Shown one piece after another: positions 1-8,207 of a stretch of 63,148 nucleotides of DNA. The first letter of the stretch is position 1. Each line of letters begins with the position of its first letter. Made by a program: the position numbers and the translations under genes. Source of the stretch: Veillonellaceae bacterium SB90 (GTDB taxonomy: Bacteria; Bacillota; Negativicutes; Selenomonadales; Selenomonadaceae); assembly GCA_902364065.1 (NCBI GenBank), contig CABJCJ010000015.1, positions 1 through 63,148 on the forward strand, written 5' to 3'. Under the pieces are notes generated by a model, which saw only the letters and a program-made list of their open reading frames with translations, was not told where the DNA came from and did no database searches.

Positions 1-405
1 CCAGATGCAATCTATGAGCGTGGATACGTCTACAATTTCCATTTTCATCTGATCTGGGTGACGAAGTATCGGAACCCAGCCTTTACGACACCGGAGCTCG
101 TGCAGGAGATGAAAGACATCTTGCTGCGCATCGCGCAGCTGAACGATGTGACCGTCGAAGAACTGGAAGTCATGCCAGAGCATGCGCACATGCTCATCAG
201 CTTCAAGCCAAAGTATACGCCGACAAACATCGTCAAGGCACCCAAAGGCGGCAGTGCCAGACTGTTCCTCAAAAACCATCCCGAGATCAAGCATGATAAA
301 TTCTGGGGCGGTCATATCTGGCCACGCAGCTACTATATGAGCACACTTGGCAACATGAGCAAGGATGTAGTCGCAAAATACATCCAGAATCAGTATTCCA
401 AGTGA
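1..405 (+). CDS. tnpA: IS200/IS605 transposase TnpA (Y1 HUH), 5'-truncated by window edge
   Basis: This is the single-stranded-DNA transposase that moves IS200/IS605 elements by cutting and rejoining at subterminal hairpins. The frame is open from base 1, so the first residues are missing; the visible part is 134 residues. It reads YNFHFHLIWVTKYRNPAF near the start, the HUH metal-binding motif is the His-Ala-His of MPEHAHMLI, and a Tyr in the late AKYIQNQ segment sits where the catalytic tyrosine is expected. An internal GTG at 58 is not the true start because the family motif continues upstream in frame. No tnpB follows, as in IS200-type elements. The gene appears intact over the visible part. 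Confidence 0.9.
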   Translation, partial: PDAIYERGYVYNFHFHLIWVTKYRNPAFTTPELVQEMKDILLRIAQLNDVTVEELEVMPEHAHMLISFKPKYTPTNIVKAPKGGSARLFLKNHPEIKHDKFWGGHIWPRSYYMSTLGNMSKDVVAKYIQNQYSK

Positions 406-470
406 CTACCGTTGCGGCCATTCCTCTCCTGACTGAAGTGGGAAGATTCCTGGCCGCATTTTAATTGAAA
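1..470 (+). mobile_element. IS200/IS605-family element, 3' part with right end
   Basis: The window opens inside an IS200/IS605-type element: its tnpA fills 1-405 and the right end follows. At 414-457 there is an imperfect hairpin (GCGGCCA at 414-420 pairs with TGGCCGC at 451-457), followed by ATTTTAATTG. Such subterminal hairpins, without terminal inverted repeats, are what TnpA of this family recognises. The left end lies outside the window, and the exact right boundary near 460-470 is an estimate. Confidence 0.8.
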
Positions 471-483
471 AAATATCCTAAAC

Positions 484-512
484 TTGTATCCACACGGACT
501 TTCGGGTAAAAT
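484..512 (+). promoter_or_regulatory. Sigma-70 promoter of the GltD-like gene
   Basis: TTGTAT at 484-489 and TAAAAT at 507-512 are separated by 17 bases, about 60 bases upstream of the ATG at 575. It lies just outside the IS right end. Confidence 0.6.
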
Positions 513-574
513 GGATAGATAAGGAAGAAACACGTCTATTTCAACAGTAAAGCGAAGGAACAGGTGATTATCCG

Positions 575-1807
575 ATGGCCATCCATGTCATCAATGAGGC
601 ACGCCGCTGTCTCCAGTGCAAGAAACCGTTATGCCGTCTCAAAGGCTGCCCGGCACAGACCAACATACCAGAGATGATCCGTCTCTTTCTCGACGGCAAC
701 ATCAACGAAGCCGGCGAAATGCTTTTTGCCAACAACCCCATGAGCGTCGTCTGCTCGCTCGTCTGCGACCATGAGAAGCAGTGCGAGGGCAACTGCATCC
801 AGGGACACAAGGGTGCTCCCGTGCAGATCTCCAGTATCGAACACTACATCTCCGATATCTACCTCGACAAGGTCATCATGGAACACGAGCCGCCCAAAGG
901 CCAGAACATCGCTGTAATCGGTTCCGGTCCTGCCGGCATTACCGTCAGCGTCAAACTCGCCCAGCGCGGCTACGATGTCACGATTTTTGAGCGCAAGAGC
1001 AAGCTCGGCGGCATGATGCGCTACGGCATCCCTTCCTTCCGCCTGCCGCTTTCCATTCTCGACCGCTATCAGAAGAAGCTCGTGGAGCTCGGCATCCACA
1101 TCCGCCCCAATACAACGATTGGCGGCGTCCTCACGCTCGACACGCTTTTCCGTGACGGCTACGACGCCGTCTTCATCGGCTCCGGTGTCTGGCGTGCGCG
1201 CGGCCTCGGCGTCAAGGGTGAGAGCCTCGGCTGCTGCCACTATGCCGTCGACTACCTGCAGAACCCGGATGTCTACAATCTCGGTGACCGCGTCGCCATC
1301 ATCGGTTCCGGCAACTCCGCGATGGACGCGGCACGCACGGCCATCCGCAAGGGCAGCCGCTACGTCACGGTCTACGCGCGCCGCAATGAAGTGCGCGCCA
1401 GCATCCGCGAATACGAATACGCACAGGCCGACGGCGTCGAATTCGAATTCAACAAGGGCGTCGAATCCATCACGCGCGAGGGCCCGATGTTGAAGGAACG
1501 CCACTTCGATGAAGACGGCAAGCTCATCGGCGAAGACGAAGCCCAGCTCTACCCGGCCGACAGCACGATCATCGCCGTCAGCCAGGGCCCGAAGGACAAG
1601 ATCGTGCGCTCGACGACGGGCCTTGAGGTCAACGATCGCGGCCTCGTCGAGGTTGATGAGAACGGCGCCACGACACGCGACGGCGTCTTCTCGGCAGGCG
1701 ATGTCGTTCTCGGCCCCTGCAACGTCGTACAGGTCGTCAAGGATGCCAAGCATGTGGCAAACAGTATCGACGAATACCTGACGAAAAAGCGCGAAGCAGC
1801 AAAATAA
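575..1807 (+). CDS. GltD-like NAD(P)-dependent FAD oxidoreductase (glutamate synthase small-subunit family)
   Basis: This is a 410-residue flavoprotein of the glutamate-synthase small-subunit/NfnB family. Such proteins pass electrons between NAD(P)H and iron-sulfur or flavin partners in the cytoplasm. The N-terminus has the Cys-rich Fer4_20-type region (RRCLQCKKPLC, KGCP, then CSLVCDHEKQCEGNC). It is followed by a first Rossmann motif for FAD (AVIGSGPAGIT, about residue 112), a second for NAD(P)H (AIIGSGNSAMDAA, about 243), and a C-terminal FAD motif (GVFSAGDVV, about 370). The ATG at 575 follows AAGGAACAGGTGA. No large glutamate synthase subunit or NfnA-like partner is nearby, so glutamate synthase, NfnB and a stand-alone dehydrogenase all remain possible. 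It ends at a strong bidirectional terminator. Confidence 0.85.
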   Translation: MAIHVINEARRCLQCKKPLCRLKGCPAQTNIPEMIRLFLDGNINEAGEMLFANNPMSVVCSLVCDHEKQCEGNCIQGHKGAPVQISSIEHYISDIYLDKVIMEHEPPKGQNIAVIGSGPAGITVSVKLAQRGYDVTIFERKSKLGGMMRYGIPSFRLPLSILDRYQKKLVELGIHIRPNTTIGGVLTLDTLFRDGYDAVFIGSGVWRARGLGVKGESLGCCHYAVDYLQNPDVYNLGDRVAIIGSGNSAMDAARTAIRKGSRYVTVYARRNEVRASIREYEYAQADGVEFEFNKGVESITREGPMLKERHFDEDGKLIGEDEAQLYPADSTIIAVSQGPKDKIVRSTTGLEVNDRGLVEVDENGATTRDGVFSAGDVVLGPCNVVQVVKDAKHVANSIDEYLTKKREAAK

Positions 1808-1820
1808 GACCAGCAGAAAA

Positions 1821-1856
1821 AAGCCTCCCATCCATGAAGCAATGGATGGGAGGCTT
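1821..1856. terminator. Bidirectional intrinsic terminator between convergent genes
   Basis: A perfect 15-bp stem (AAGCCTCCCATCCAT at 1821-1835 with its complement at 1842-1856) has a 6-base loop, A residues on the left and a T-rich tract on the right. It serves both the GltD-like gene and the convergent flavodoxin-like gene. Confidence 0.85.
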
Positions 1857-1900
1857 TCTTTCTGCTCAAAGTTCCTGTGCCTTATATCCTTATAGCAAGC

Positions 1901-2473
1901 TTATCTGTTTTTCTTTGCCAGGGCTGCGATTTTAGCAGCTTTCTTCGCCAGGAAGCGCTCACGCAAGACCATCTTGTGCTTCATGCGGTCGACGAGATCT
2001 TTGGCATCTGCGATGTCCTGAGCATCCGGATGCGTCGAGGCGAGCTTCCAGCGCTCCATGCTCTTGGCGCCGCCGTGCGGGTCGTCCGGACCGGCGTTCT
2101 TGCGCTTTTCAAGCATTGCGGGATTGATTTTGCCGCGGCAGCCGAAGGTGCCGAGAATCGTGCAGCCTGCTCCGAGGTTGTAGCCGGCGCGTGCAAAGCT
2201 CGTGATGGCGTGCTCACTCGTCGGTGCCGTGCCATGTGTCTGGAAGAATACGACCTGGGCATCGTGGACTTTCGGCAGATACTTGAGCATCAGGGGATCC
2301 GGCTGTCCGAGACGCAGCCAGTAGCCCAGCGCTACTACTTCATACCCGGAAAGATCTTCCGGCGCATCCTGTACGCGAAAGACATCGGCTTCTCCCGCCT
2401 GCTCTGCGATTGCCTCCGCAATCGTTCTCGTATTGCCCGTGACTGACGAATAAATGACTGCCCATTTTCCCAT
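1901..2473 (-). CDS. Flavodoxin-like protein
   Basis: This is a 190-residue protein with an N-terminal flavodoxin fold. The FMN phosphate-binding loop is visible in VIYSSVTGNTRTIAEAIAEQ (S/T-x-T-G-N-T), followed by alternating strands and a second-half segment (TILGTFGCRGK). The C-terminus is long and basic (KHKMVLRERFLAKKAAKIAALAKKNR region, about residues 165-190), unlike a short electron-carrier flavodoxin. Proteins of this type act as FMN-dependent electron donors or flavodoxin-domain reductase partners; the partner here is unknown. The ATG at 2473 is preferred to an upstream start because a strong GCAGGAGG box lies just before it. Its leader can form a GGCGGC/GCCGCC hairpin (2495-2516). 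Confidence 0.75.
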   Translation of the reverse strand: MGKWAVIYSSVTGNTRTIAEAIAEQAGEADVFRVQDAPEDLSGYEVVALGYWLRLGQPDPLMLKYLPKVHDAQVVFFQTHGTAPTSEHAITSFARAGYNLGAGCTILGTFGCRGKINPAMLEKRKNAGPDDPHGGAKSMERWKLASTHPDAQDIADAKDLVDRMKHKMVLRERFLAKKAAKIAALAKKNR

Positions 2474-2550
2474 CGTGATTCCTCCTGCAGTAATGGCGGC
2501 ACACAAACAGGCCGCCCATTTTCTCTTATTTTCAGCTTATCACAGCCGCC

Positions 2551-2579
2551 TTGTGTTTCGCCGTAACCTTTGTTACAAT
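2551..2579 (+). promoter_or_regulatory. Sigma-70 promoter of thiT
   Basis: TTGTGT at 2551-2556 and TACAAT at 2574-2579 are 17 bases apart, 53 bases before the thiT ATG. The spacer and -10 include a small palindrome, GTAAC-CTTT-GTTAC. The short leader shows no TPP riboswitch core. Confidence 0.6.
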
Positions 2580-2631
2580 GAAATCGTTCAAACGACAATG
2601 GTTATTTAATGTTATAGAAAGAAGTGTTTGC

Positions 2632-3234
2632 ATGTCTGAAATCCTGACACATCCCACCGCAGGGTTCGCCCTGCTCGGCGTGCTGCTGATTCTCGGCGGG
2701 CTCTATCTCCGTCACATCAAGCTGACGACGCGCACGATCATCAATATTGCCCTGATGCTGGCGCTGACCATCATCCTGCACCAGTTCCGCCTGTTCCATA
2801 TGCCGCAGGGCGGCAGCGTGACGGCCGGCGCCATGGTGCCGCTGCTCCTCATCTCCTATCGCTACGGCCCCGGCATCGGCGCGCTCACGGGCTTTCTCTA
2901 CGGCATGGTCAACATGATGCAGGATCCCTTCATCGTCCATCCCGTCCAGGTCCTGTTTGACTATCCGCTGCCCTATATGGCCATGGGCCTCGCAGGGCTC
3001 TGGCAGAAGCACCTCTATCTCGGCACGGCTCTGGCATTCGCCGGCCGCTTCGCCTGCCACTTTATCTCAGGCGTCGTGTTCTTCGCCTCCTATGCGCCGG
3101 AGGGCATGAATCCGGCGCTCTATTCGCTGGTCTTCAACGCCAGCTACCTGCTGCCCGAATTCATCATCTGCTGCCTGCTACTGAAGGTTCTGCCGCTGCG
3201 GCGCATCCTTGCAGCCATGGCGGGAGAACGCTGA
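2632..3234 (+). CDS. thiT: ThiT-type thiamin ECF transporter substrate-binding (S) component
   Basis: This is a 200-residue integral membrane protein with about six hydrophobic segments. It matches the thiamin-specific S component ThiT (formerly YuaJ), which captures thiamin and works with a shared energy-coupling module encoded elsewhere. The recognisable stretch is MPQGGSVTAGAMVPLLL followed by RYGPGIGALTGFLYG, then QDPFIVHPVQVLFDYPL; the acidic and aromatic residues there belong to the thiamin pocket of the family. The chosen start is ATG at 2632, after AGAAAGAAG; the reading frame extends to 2551 but that part overlaps the promoter. No TPP riboswitch is seen, although many thiT genes have one. 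The MFS pump gene follows after 48 bases and may be cotranscribed. Confidence 0.88.
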   Translation: MSEILTHPTAGFALLGVLLILGGLYLRHIKLTTRTIINIALMLALTIILHQFRLFHMPQGGSVTAGAMVPLLLISYRYGPGIGALTGFLYGMVNMMQDPFIVHPVQVLFDYPLPYMAMGLAGLWQKHLYLGTALAFAGRFACHFISGVVFFASYAPEGMNPALYSLVFNASYLLPEFIICCLLLKVLPLRRILAAMAGER

Positions 3235-3282
3235 TTTCCCGTTCTGCTCATCCGTTTCATTCACAAGCGAAAGGAAGCTTTC

Positions 3283-4476
3283 ATGTATTCCACGACTGCC
3301 CCGGCCGCCCAGACGGGCGCGCCCAAGAAGGATGGCACCTGGCTTTTGAGCTGCGGCCATTTCCTCAATGACTTCTACTGCAATTTCCTGCCGATCCTGC
3401 TGCCCATCATCATGCCGCAGCTCGGCCTTTCCCTGACGCTCAGCGGCCTGCTCGTCATGGTGCTTAGCATCACGAGCAACATGCTGCAGCCGGTCTTCGG
3501 CTACGTCATGGACCGTCACAACCTCAGCCGCCTGCTGATTCCCGTGATCCCTTTTGGCGCCGTCTGCATCTGCTCCATCGGGCTCATTACGACGAAGGTC
3601 ATGCTCTTTATCATCATCGCGCTGACCGGTCTTTCCGTATCCGCCTTCCATCCGCTCGGCTCGACGCTCGTGGCCAGGACAGCAGAGGCCGCGCGCCAGG
3701 GACGCTCGATGTCGTATTACATCGCAGGCGGCAATCTCGGCTACGCACTCGCGCCCATCATCATCGTCGCCTACCTCAACGCCTTTTCCATGAGCGACCT
3801 GCCGTTGCTCATGATTCCCGGCTTCTTGTTCGCACTCATCTGCCTGCGCAGCGGGCTCACGCATTTTTCCACGGTGACCGATCTTGCAAAAACCAAGACA
3901 TTTCACCTGGGGGAGATCCTGCACAACGCGTCCATCCTGCGGCTCAATATCGCCATGGGCCTGCGCTGCATCACACATGTCTCGATGTCGACGTTCCTGC
4001 CGCTGCTGCTCGTGACGAGCGGCTATTCGGGAATCCTATCGGGTTCCCTGCTGACCCTGTTCCTCGTGGGCTGCACGGTTGGCGGACTCACAGGCGGCTA
4101 TCTCGGCGACCGCTTCGCACACAAGCGCATCATCATCGCTGCGCTCGCACTTGCCATCTTCCCCACGGCTTATTTCTACCTGCATCCGGGCACAGAGCCA
4201 TTGTCACTTATCGCGCTCTTCCTGTCGGGCGCCCTGCTGCTCGCCTCCCAGCCGAGTTCCCTCGTCTGGGCTCAGCGCGCCATGCCCGGCAGCGAAGGCA
4301 TGGCCTCGGGCATGATGCTCGGCCTCTCCTTCGGCCTCGGCAGCTTCGGCACGGCACTCGTGGCTGCACTCGGCGACCAGATTGGACTTTCGAGCGCCCT
4401 GCTGCTTTCCTCGCTGACCCTGCCGCTGGCTGCCATCTGCGCAGTCTTCGCACCCTTCCCGGAAGAAAAAGCGTAA
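3283..4476 (+). CDS. MFS transporter, fosmidomycin-resistance (Fsr) type
   Basis: This is a 397-residue, 12-segment major facilitator protein of the Fsr group of inner-membrane drug/proton antiporters. The family start is visible at LLSCGHFLNDFYCNFLPILLP (about residues 23-43), and a loop GYVMDRHNLSRLLIP (about 74) matches the MFS loop-2/3 region. The second half has a GGYLGDRFAHKRII loop (about 268). The substrate cannot be told from sequence; fosmidomycin is only the name-giving compound of the family. The ATG at 3283 follows GCGAAAGGAAG. The gene is 48 bases downstream of thiT and convergent with holA, the two stop codons being about 10 bases apart. Confidence 0.82.
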   Translation: MYSTTAPAAQTGAPKKDGTWLLSCGHFLNDFYCNFLPILLPIIMPQLGLSLTLSGLLVMVLSITSNMLQPVFGYVMDRHNLSRLLIPVIPFGAVCICSIGLITTKVMLFIIIALTGLSVSAFHPLGSTLVARTAEAARQGRSMSYYIAGGNLGYALAPIIIVAYLNAFSMSDLPLLMIPGFLFALICLRSGLTHFSTVTDLAKTKTFHLGEILHNASILRLNIAMGLRCITHVSMSTFLPLLLVTSGYSGILSGSLLTLFLVGCTVGGLTGGYLGDRFAHKRIIIAALALAIFPTAYFYLHPGTEPLSLIALFLSGALLLASQPSSLVWAQRAMPGSEGMASGMMLGLSFGLGSFGTALVAALGDQIGLSSALLLSSLTLPLAAICAVFAPFPEEKA

Positions 4477-4485
4477 TGCCTTTGC

Positions 4486-5538
4486 TCAGTCTGCCTGATT
4501 GCAGCAGAGTCCGATGACGGCTTCTTCAAGTACCTCTTCACCGGCCTGCCCCGTCTTGAGATAGTAATCGGCATCGATGAGCTGCAGCATGGCCTTCTTC
4601 AGGACGGTCTCCGGGAACTGCATGGCGGCGCGTCCGAGGCGCTCGGCGATGAACGGATTGAGTTCCAGTGGCTTTGCCAGTGCCTTGCCTCGCACGCCCT
4701 GCTGCTGCAGGATGCGAGCCTGCCAGAGCTGGCGCACATGACGCGTCAGAAGGCTGAGGATGACCGTGAAATAAATGCCGTCTGCCAGCTGGCGGTGCAG
4801 GATCAGCAATGCTTTCTTCGCATCGCGCGCACTGATGGCATCGAGCAGCGCAAAGACTGACACCTCGGGAACGCCCGCGAACACCTCCACGAGCTCAGCC
4901 TTCGTAATGCGGCGGTCCCGGCTGAACATGGCCAGCTTGTCAAACTCCTTGTCGAGATACGACAGGGAGATCTGCTGCATCATGCTGACGGCACCCGAAA
5001 AATAGGCATAGGCGTCGCGGTCGAGTTCCTTGTTGAGCGCCTGCAGTTTGCCCTGCAGCCATTCGTTGATGGTCCAGGGTCGCAGGGGCTCGGCCTCGAG
5101 GAGCTGACCGTTCTTTTCCACGAGCTTGGTCAGCTTGCGCCGCTTGTCCACATTGTAATTCACCACGAAGATGACATAGCTGTAAGGAGGCATGTCCGCC
5201 AGGACCTGCATGATGCCCGACAGTCGCTTGTCCTTGTCCTCCTTTTCCTTCCCTTCAGAGCCTTTTCTGCCGCTGCGAAACCATGGAACATCCTGCACGA
5301 GGATGACGTTCTGCGGTGCAAAAAACGGCGCCTGTTCAATACTGCCAGCCAAAACAGCCGGATCCACATCACCCTGGAATTTCTGCAAACCGTCCTGCCG
5401 TTCCTGCACCGTCTGGAACAGGCCGCCGAGCAGAGCTTCCAGGGCTTTTTCGATATAATAGTGTTCCTCTCCGGCCAGGAGGTAGATGTGGCGCAGGCCA
5501 TCTTTTCTGAGGCGCACCATGAATTCACCGTATTTCAT
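4486..5538 (-). CDS. holA: DNA polymerase III delta subunit
   Basis: This is a 350-residue protein matching HolA, the clamp-loader subunit that opens the sliding clamp during replication. It begins MKYGEFMVRL and continues HIYLLAGEEHYYIEKAL, the family's opening 'L-G-E-x-Y' segment. The FVVNYNVDKRRKL region and the C-terminal collar helices (ILSLLTRHVRQLWQARIL, then LMQLIDADYYLKTGQAGEE-like end) agree with the family and with its usual 330-350 length. Start at 5538 is chosen because the 13 residues further upstream look unlike the family and AAAGGA lies upstream of this ATG. It is the last gene of the comEA-comEC-helicase-holA series; holA after comEC is a common Firmicutes arrangement. Confidence 0.92.
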   Translation of the reverse strand: MKYGEFMVRLRKDGLRHIYLLAGEEHYYIEKALEALLGGLFQTVQERQDGLQKFQGDVDPAVLAGSIEQAPFFAPQNVILVQDVPWFRSGRKGSEGKEKEDKDKRLSGIMQVLADMPPYSYVIFVVNYNVDKRRKLTKLVEKNGQLLEAEPLRPWTINEWLQGKLQALNKELDRDAYAYFSGAVSMMQQISLSYLDKEFDKLAMFSRDRRITKAELVEVFAGVPEVSVFALLDAISARDAKKALLILHRQLADGIYFTVILSLLTRHVRQLWQARILQQQGVRGKALAKPLELNPFIAERLGRAAMQFPETVLKKAMLQLIDADYYLKTGQAGEEVLEEAVIGLCCNQAD

Positions 5539-5611
5539 CGCTGCATATTTTCCTTTCTCGTTATCCGTACAGCACATTTGCTAAAAAAATTATACCATAC
5601 CAAACAAGCAC

Positions 5612-8188
5612 TCAAACATTCTGCACATCGTGACGCGGCAAAGCCCGCACGAAGCGGCTCATCTGACGCTCATGCCCGTACTGATGCTGGCACCAGGAGA
5701 GGAACAGCCGCTTGCGCGGGCGCGTGATGGCCACGTAAAAAAGGCGTGCTTCCTCCGCGAGCCTGCCCGTGCGCTCGGCCTGCAGCCCCGGGAACGTGCC
5801 CTCCTGCAGCCCGGCCAGGAAGACGTAATCAAATTCCGTACCCTTGGCCTGATGAACGGTGATGATGGGGATCTCCACCTTTTTCGAGCGCAAATCGAGA
5901 TCCGTCGTCGTGAGGCTCGCCTCACTCAAGAAGCGAAGAAGTGCATCGAGCGGGCGCACCTCTTCATCGTCGGCATCGCGTGCGCGGCGGTAGAGCTCCC
6001 GCAGATTCTCGAGACGCAGCAGCTCACCGCGCTCACGGTAGTAAAGATCCATGCCCATCTCCACCACGATCTTGCCGATGAGCTGGTACGGACGCAGCTC
6101 CCCGGAAGACCGGCGAAAGGTTTCCAGCTTGGCAGCCAGCGTATCGAACTTCTCCTGCCATCTGGCCATGTACTGCCGGCGATCCCATTCACGCGGCGCA
6201 ATGGCCTTGTGCCAGGCATACAGAAGGATATCCGCCGTGGCCTCCACATCGGCCAGGGCATCGTGACTCGGCTTATGGGCCACACCGCAGTATTCGCTCA
6301 GAAAATCCAGCTTGTGATTCGGAAGGCCGGGATAAAAGCGCCGGAAGATATCGAGCGTATCGTAATAGCGGCGATAAGAAAGCGGCGGCAGCTGCAAACG
6401 GCTCAGATGGCTGCCGAGGATGCGGAGGTCATACGTCACATTGTGACCGACGATGACCGAGCCTTCGGCAAACGCGCAGAAATCCTTCAGCACATCCTCA
6501 GGCCGGCTTCCATGCTGCTGCAGCCACTCGTCTGAGATCCCGTGAACCGCCTCGCTTTCCCCGACGGAACGCGTCGGCAGCAGGAAGCGCTTGAACGTCT
6601 CTTTGACAGAACCGTCGCGCCCCAGGCGCAGGCCGGCAATCTCAATGATCTCGTCGCGTGTCACATCGACACCTGTGGCCTCAACATCAAAGACGACGAC
6701 ATTCTCCTCCGCCATGGCCCTGCCCAAAACGGCAAAAAAATCTCCCGTGCGGCGCGCATCCTCATCGAGGAAATCCGTCAGGCGCAGGCCGGCCTCGCGA
6801 TAGCGCTGCGAGGAGATCTCCCGGATGGCAGCCGGGCCGATGCCGCGGCCGAAGCGGTTCAGCAGGCGCACAAAACTCGCGATATCATGCGGGTTCACGA
6901 TGAGTTTCAGGAAAGCCAGCACATCCTTGACTTCCTGACGCCGGAAGAATTTCATCTCGTCGATGAGCATGAACGGCAGCCGTTCCCCGGGCGGCAGCTG
7001 ACGCCCGAGACTCAGGAACTGTCCGGAAAGGGCCTTGTTGTATGAATTGCTGCGCGTCAGGATGCACACCTTGTCGTATGCTTCGGAAGGCAGCTGCTGG
7101 ATGGTATAGTAGATCCACTGGGCTTCGTCGGTAAAGTCCATGGCCCCCTTGAGCACAATGGCAGCCCCGTGTTCGCGGCTCACGGCCTCGAGTCCCTGCG
7201 GATAAAAGGCCGCCACGCGCTCGGGAAAGAGGTGCTGCAGCCAGGCAAAAGACGCATTGAGCAGAACCTGTGTGCTGCGGTAATTCTCGCGCAGGCTGAT
7301 GCGCCGCGGATGCCAATTCTCTATGAAGCGGCTCAGCACCACCTCAGGATGCGAGCCTCGCCATTCGTAGATGGTCTGGAAGTAATCGCCGCAGAGCAGC
7401 AGCCTGCTGCTACCGAAGATATGCGACAGGATATCGTATTCAAGCTCGCTCGTATCCTGCACTTCATCGATATGGATGTAGGCAAAGCGCCGGGTCCACT
7501 TGATGGCAATCGACGGCTGCTCCAGGAGGACCTTGGCCTGCACGATGAGATCCGTGAAATCGAGGCCGTGGACATCGTGCAGCCGCCGGTCGTAAGATGC
7601 CGTCCAGCAAGGCCCCTCTTCCTGCCAGGCATCGTAGAACGTCCGGTCAAACTGGTAGCGCCCATCGACGGCCAGGGCCTGCACCGTCTTCGGCTGCTCC
7701 CCGGTCAGGCGCCGCAGAGTCTGACGGTAGTCCTCTTCAGCATCATCCGTGTACAGCTTATAGCGTGCCCGCCACTCCTTGAGCTGAGAGGCCAGCTGCT
7801 GCAGAGCCCGCAGCGGATAATCCCCCGCGATGTCCCGCAGCAGGGCCTGACAGTCCGCCTCGTCAAAGATCGTGAAATCAGCAAAGAGATCCGAGTGGCG
7901 CTTGGCTTCGGTCTTTATGATATCGTAACAGAAGCTGTGAAACGTCTTGATGAGGACGCGTGCCCCCGCATCGCCCGCCTGTTTCTTGATGCGTTCCTGC
8001 ATCTCACGGCAGGCCTTGTTCGTGAACGTCAGGCAGAGGATCTCCTCCGGCATGGCCCGGTTCTCTGCCAGGATGTTCTCGATGCGGCAGGCCAGCGTAT
8101 TCGTCTTGCCGGTACCGGCCGGCGCCAGCATTAAGATATTGTGCTCGAGGTCTGCCGCGACCTGCTTCTGCTGTTCATTGAGTTCCAT
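5612..8188 (-). CDS. UvrD/Rep-type superfamily-1 helicase with an internal DnaQ-type 3'-5' exonuclease domain
   Basis: This 858-residue protein joins DNA unwinding and exonuclease motifs. Helicase motifs come first: Walker A APAGTGKT (about residues 22-29), LTFTNKACREM (Ia), IDEVQDTSE (motif II, about 240), GDYFQTIYEWRG (III) and RENYRSTQ (IV). A complete DEDDh exonuclease domain then interrupts the helicase at about residues 494-664: FDVEATG (ExoI), VGHNVTYDLRIL (ExoII) and HDALADVEATADI (ExoIII). The helicase resumes with VHQAKGTEFDYVFLAGL (V) and FYVAITRPRKRL (VI). All key residues are present. ATG 8188 follows an AAAGGGGGG box, 19 bases after comEC. It is likely cotranscribed with the competence genes; a role in processing incoming DNA or in repair is inference. 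Confidence 0.88.
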   Translation of the reverse strand: MELNEQQKQVAADLEHNILMLAPAGTGKTNTLACRIENILAENRAMPEEILCLTFTNKACREMQERIKKQAGDAGARVLIKTFHSFCYDIIKTEAKRHSDLFADFTIFDEADCQALLRDIAGDYPLRALQQLASQLKEWRARYKLYTDDAEEDYRQTLRRLTGEQPKTVQALAVDGRYQFDRTFYDAWQEEGPCWTASYDRRLHDVHGLDFTDLIVQAKVLLEQPSIAIKWTRRFAYIHIDEVQDTSELEYDILSHIFGSSRLLLCGDYFQTIYEWRGSHPEVVLSRFIENWHPRRISLRENYRSTQVLLNASFAWLQHLFPERVAAFYPQGLEAVSREHGAAIVLKGAMDFTDEAQWIYYTIQQLPSEAYDKVCILTRSNSYNKALSGQFLSLGRQLPPGERLPFMLIDEMKFFRRQEVKDVLAFLKLIVNPHDIASFVRLLNRFGRGIGPAAIREISSQRYREAGLRLTDFLDEDARRTGDFFAVLGRAMAEENVVVFDVEATGVDVTRDEIIEIAGLRLGRDGSVKETFKRFLLPTRSVGESEAVHGISDEWLQQHGSRPEDVLKDFCAFAEGSVIVGHNVTYDLRILGSHLSRLQLPPLSYRRYYDTLDIFRRFYPGLPNHKLDFLSEYCGVAHKPSHDALADVEATADILLYAWHKAIAPREWDRRQYMARWQEKFDTLAAKLETFRRSSGELRPYQLIGKIVVEMGMDLYYRERGELLRLENLRELYRRARDADDEEVRPLDALLRFLSEASLTTTDLDLRSKKVEIPIITVHQAKGTEFDYVFLAGLQEGTFPGLQAERTGRLAEEARLFYVAITRPRKRLFLSWCQHQYGHERQMSRFVRALPRHDVQNV

Positions 8189-8207
8189 ACCGGCCCCCCT
8201 TTCTTCA

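Noticed and set aside
2507..2631. A TPP riboswitch was sought before thiT
   Set aside because: The conserved TPP core (CTGAGA and GATCTGG-like segments) is absent and the leader from the predicted promoter is only about 45 bases.
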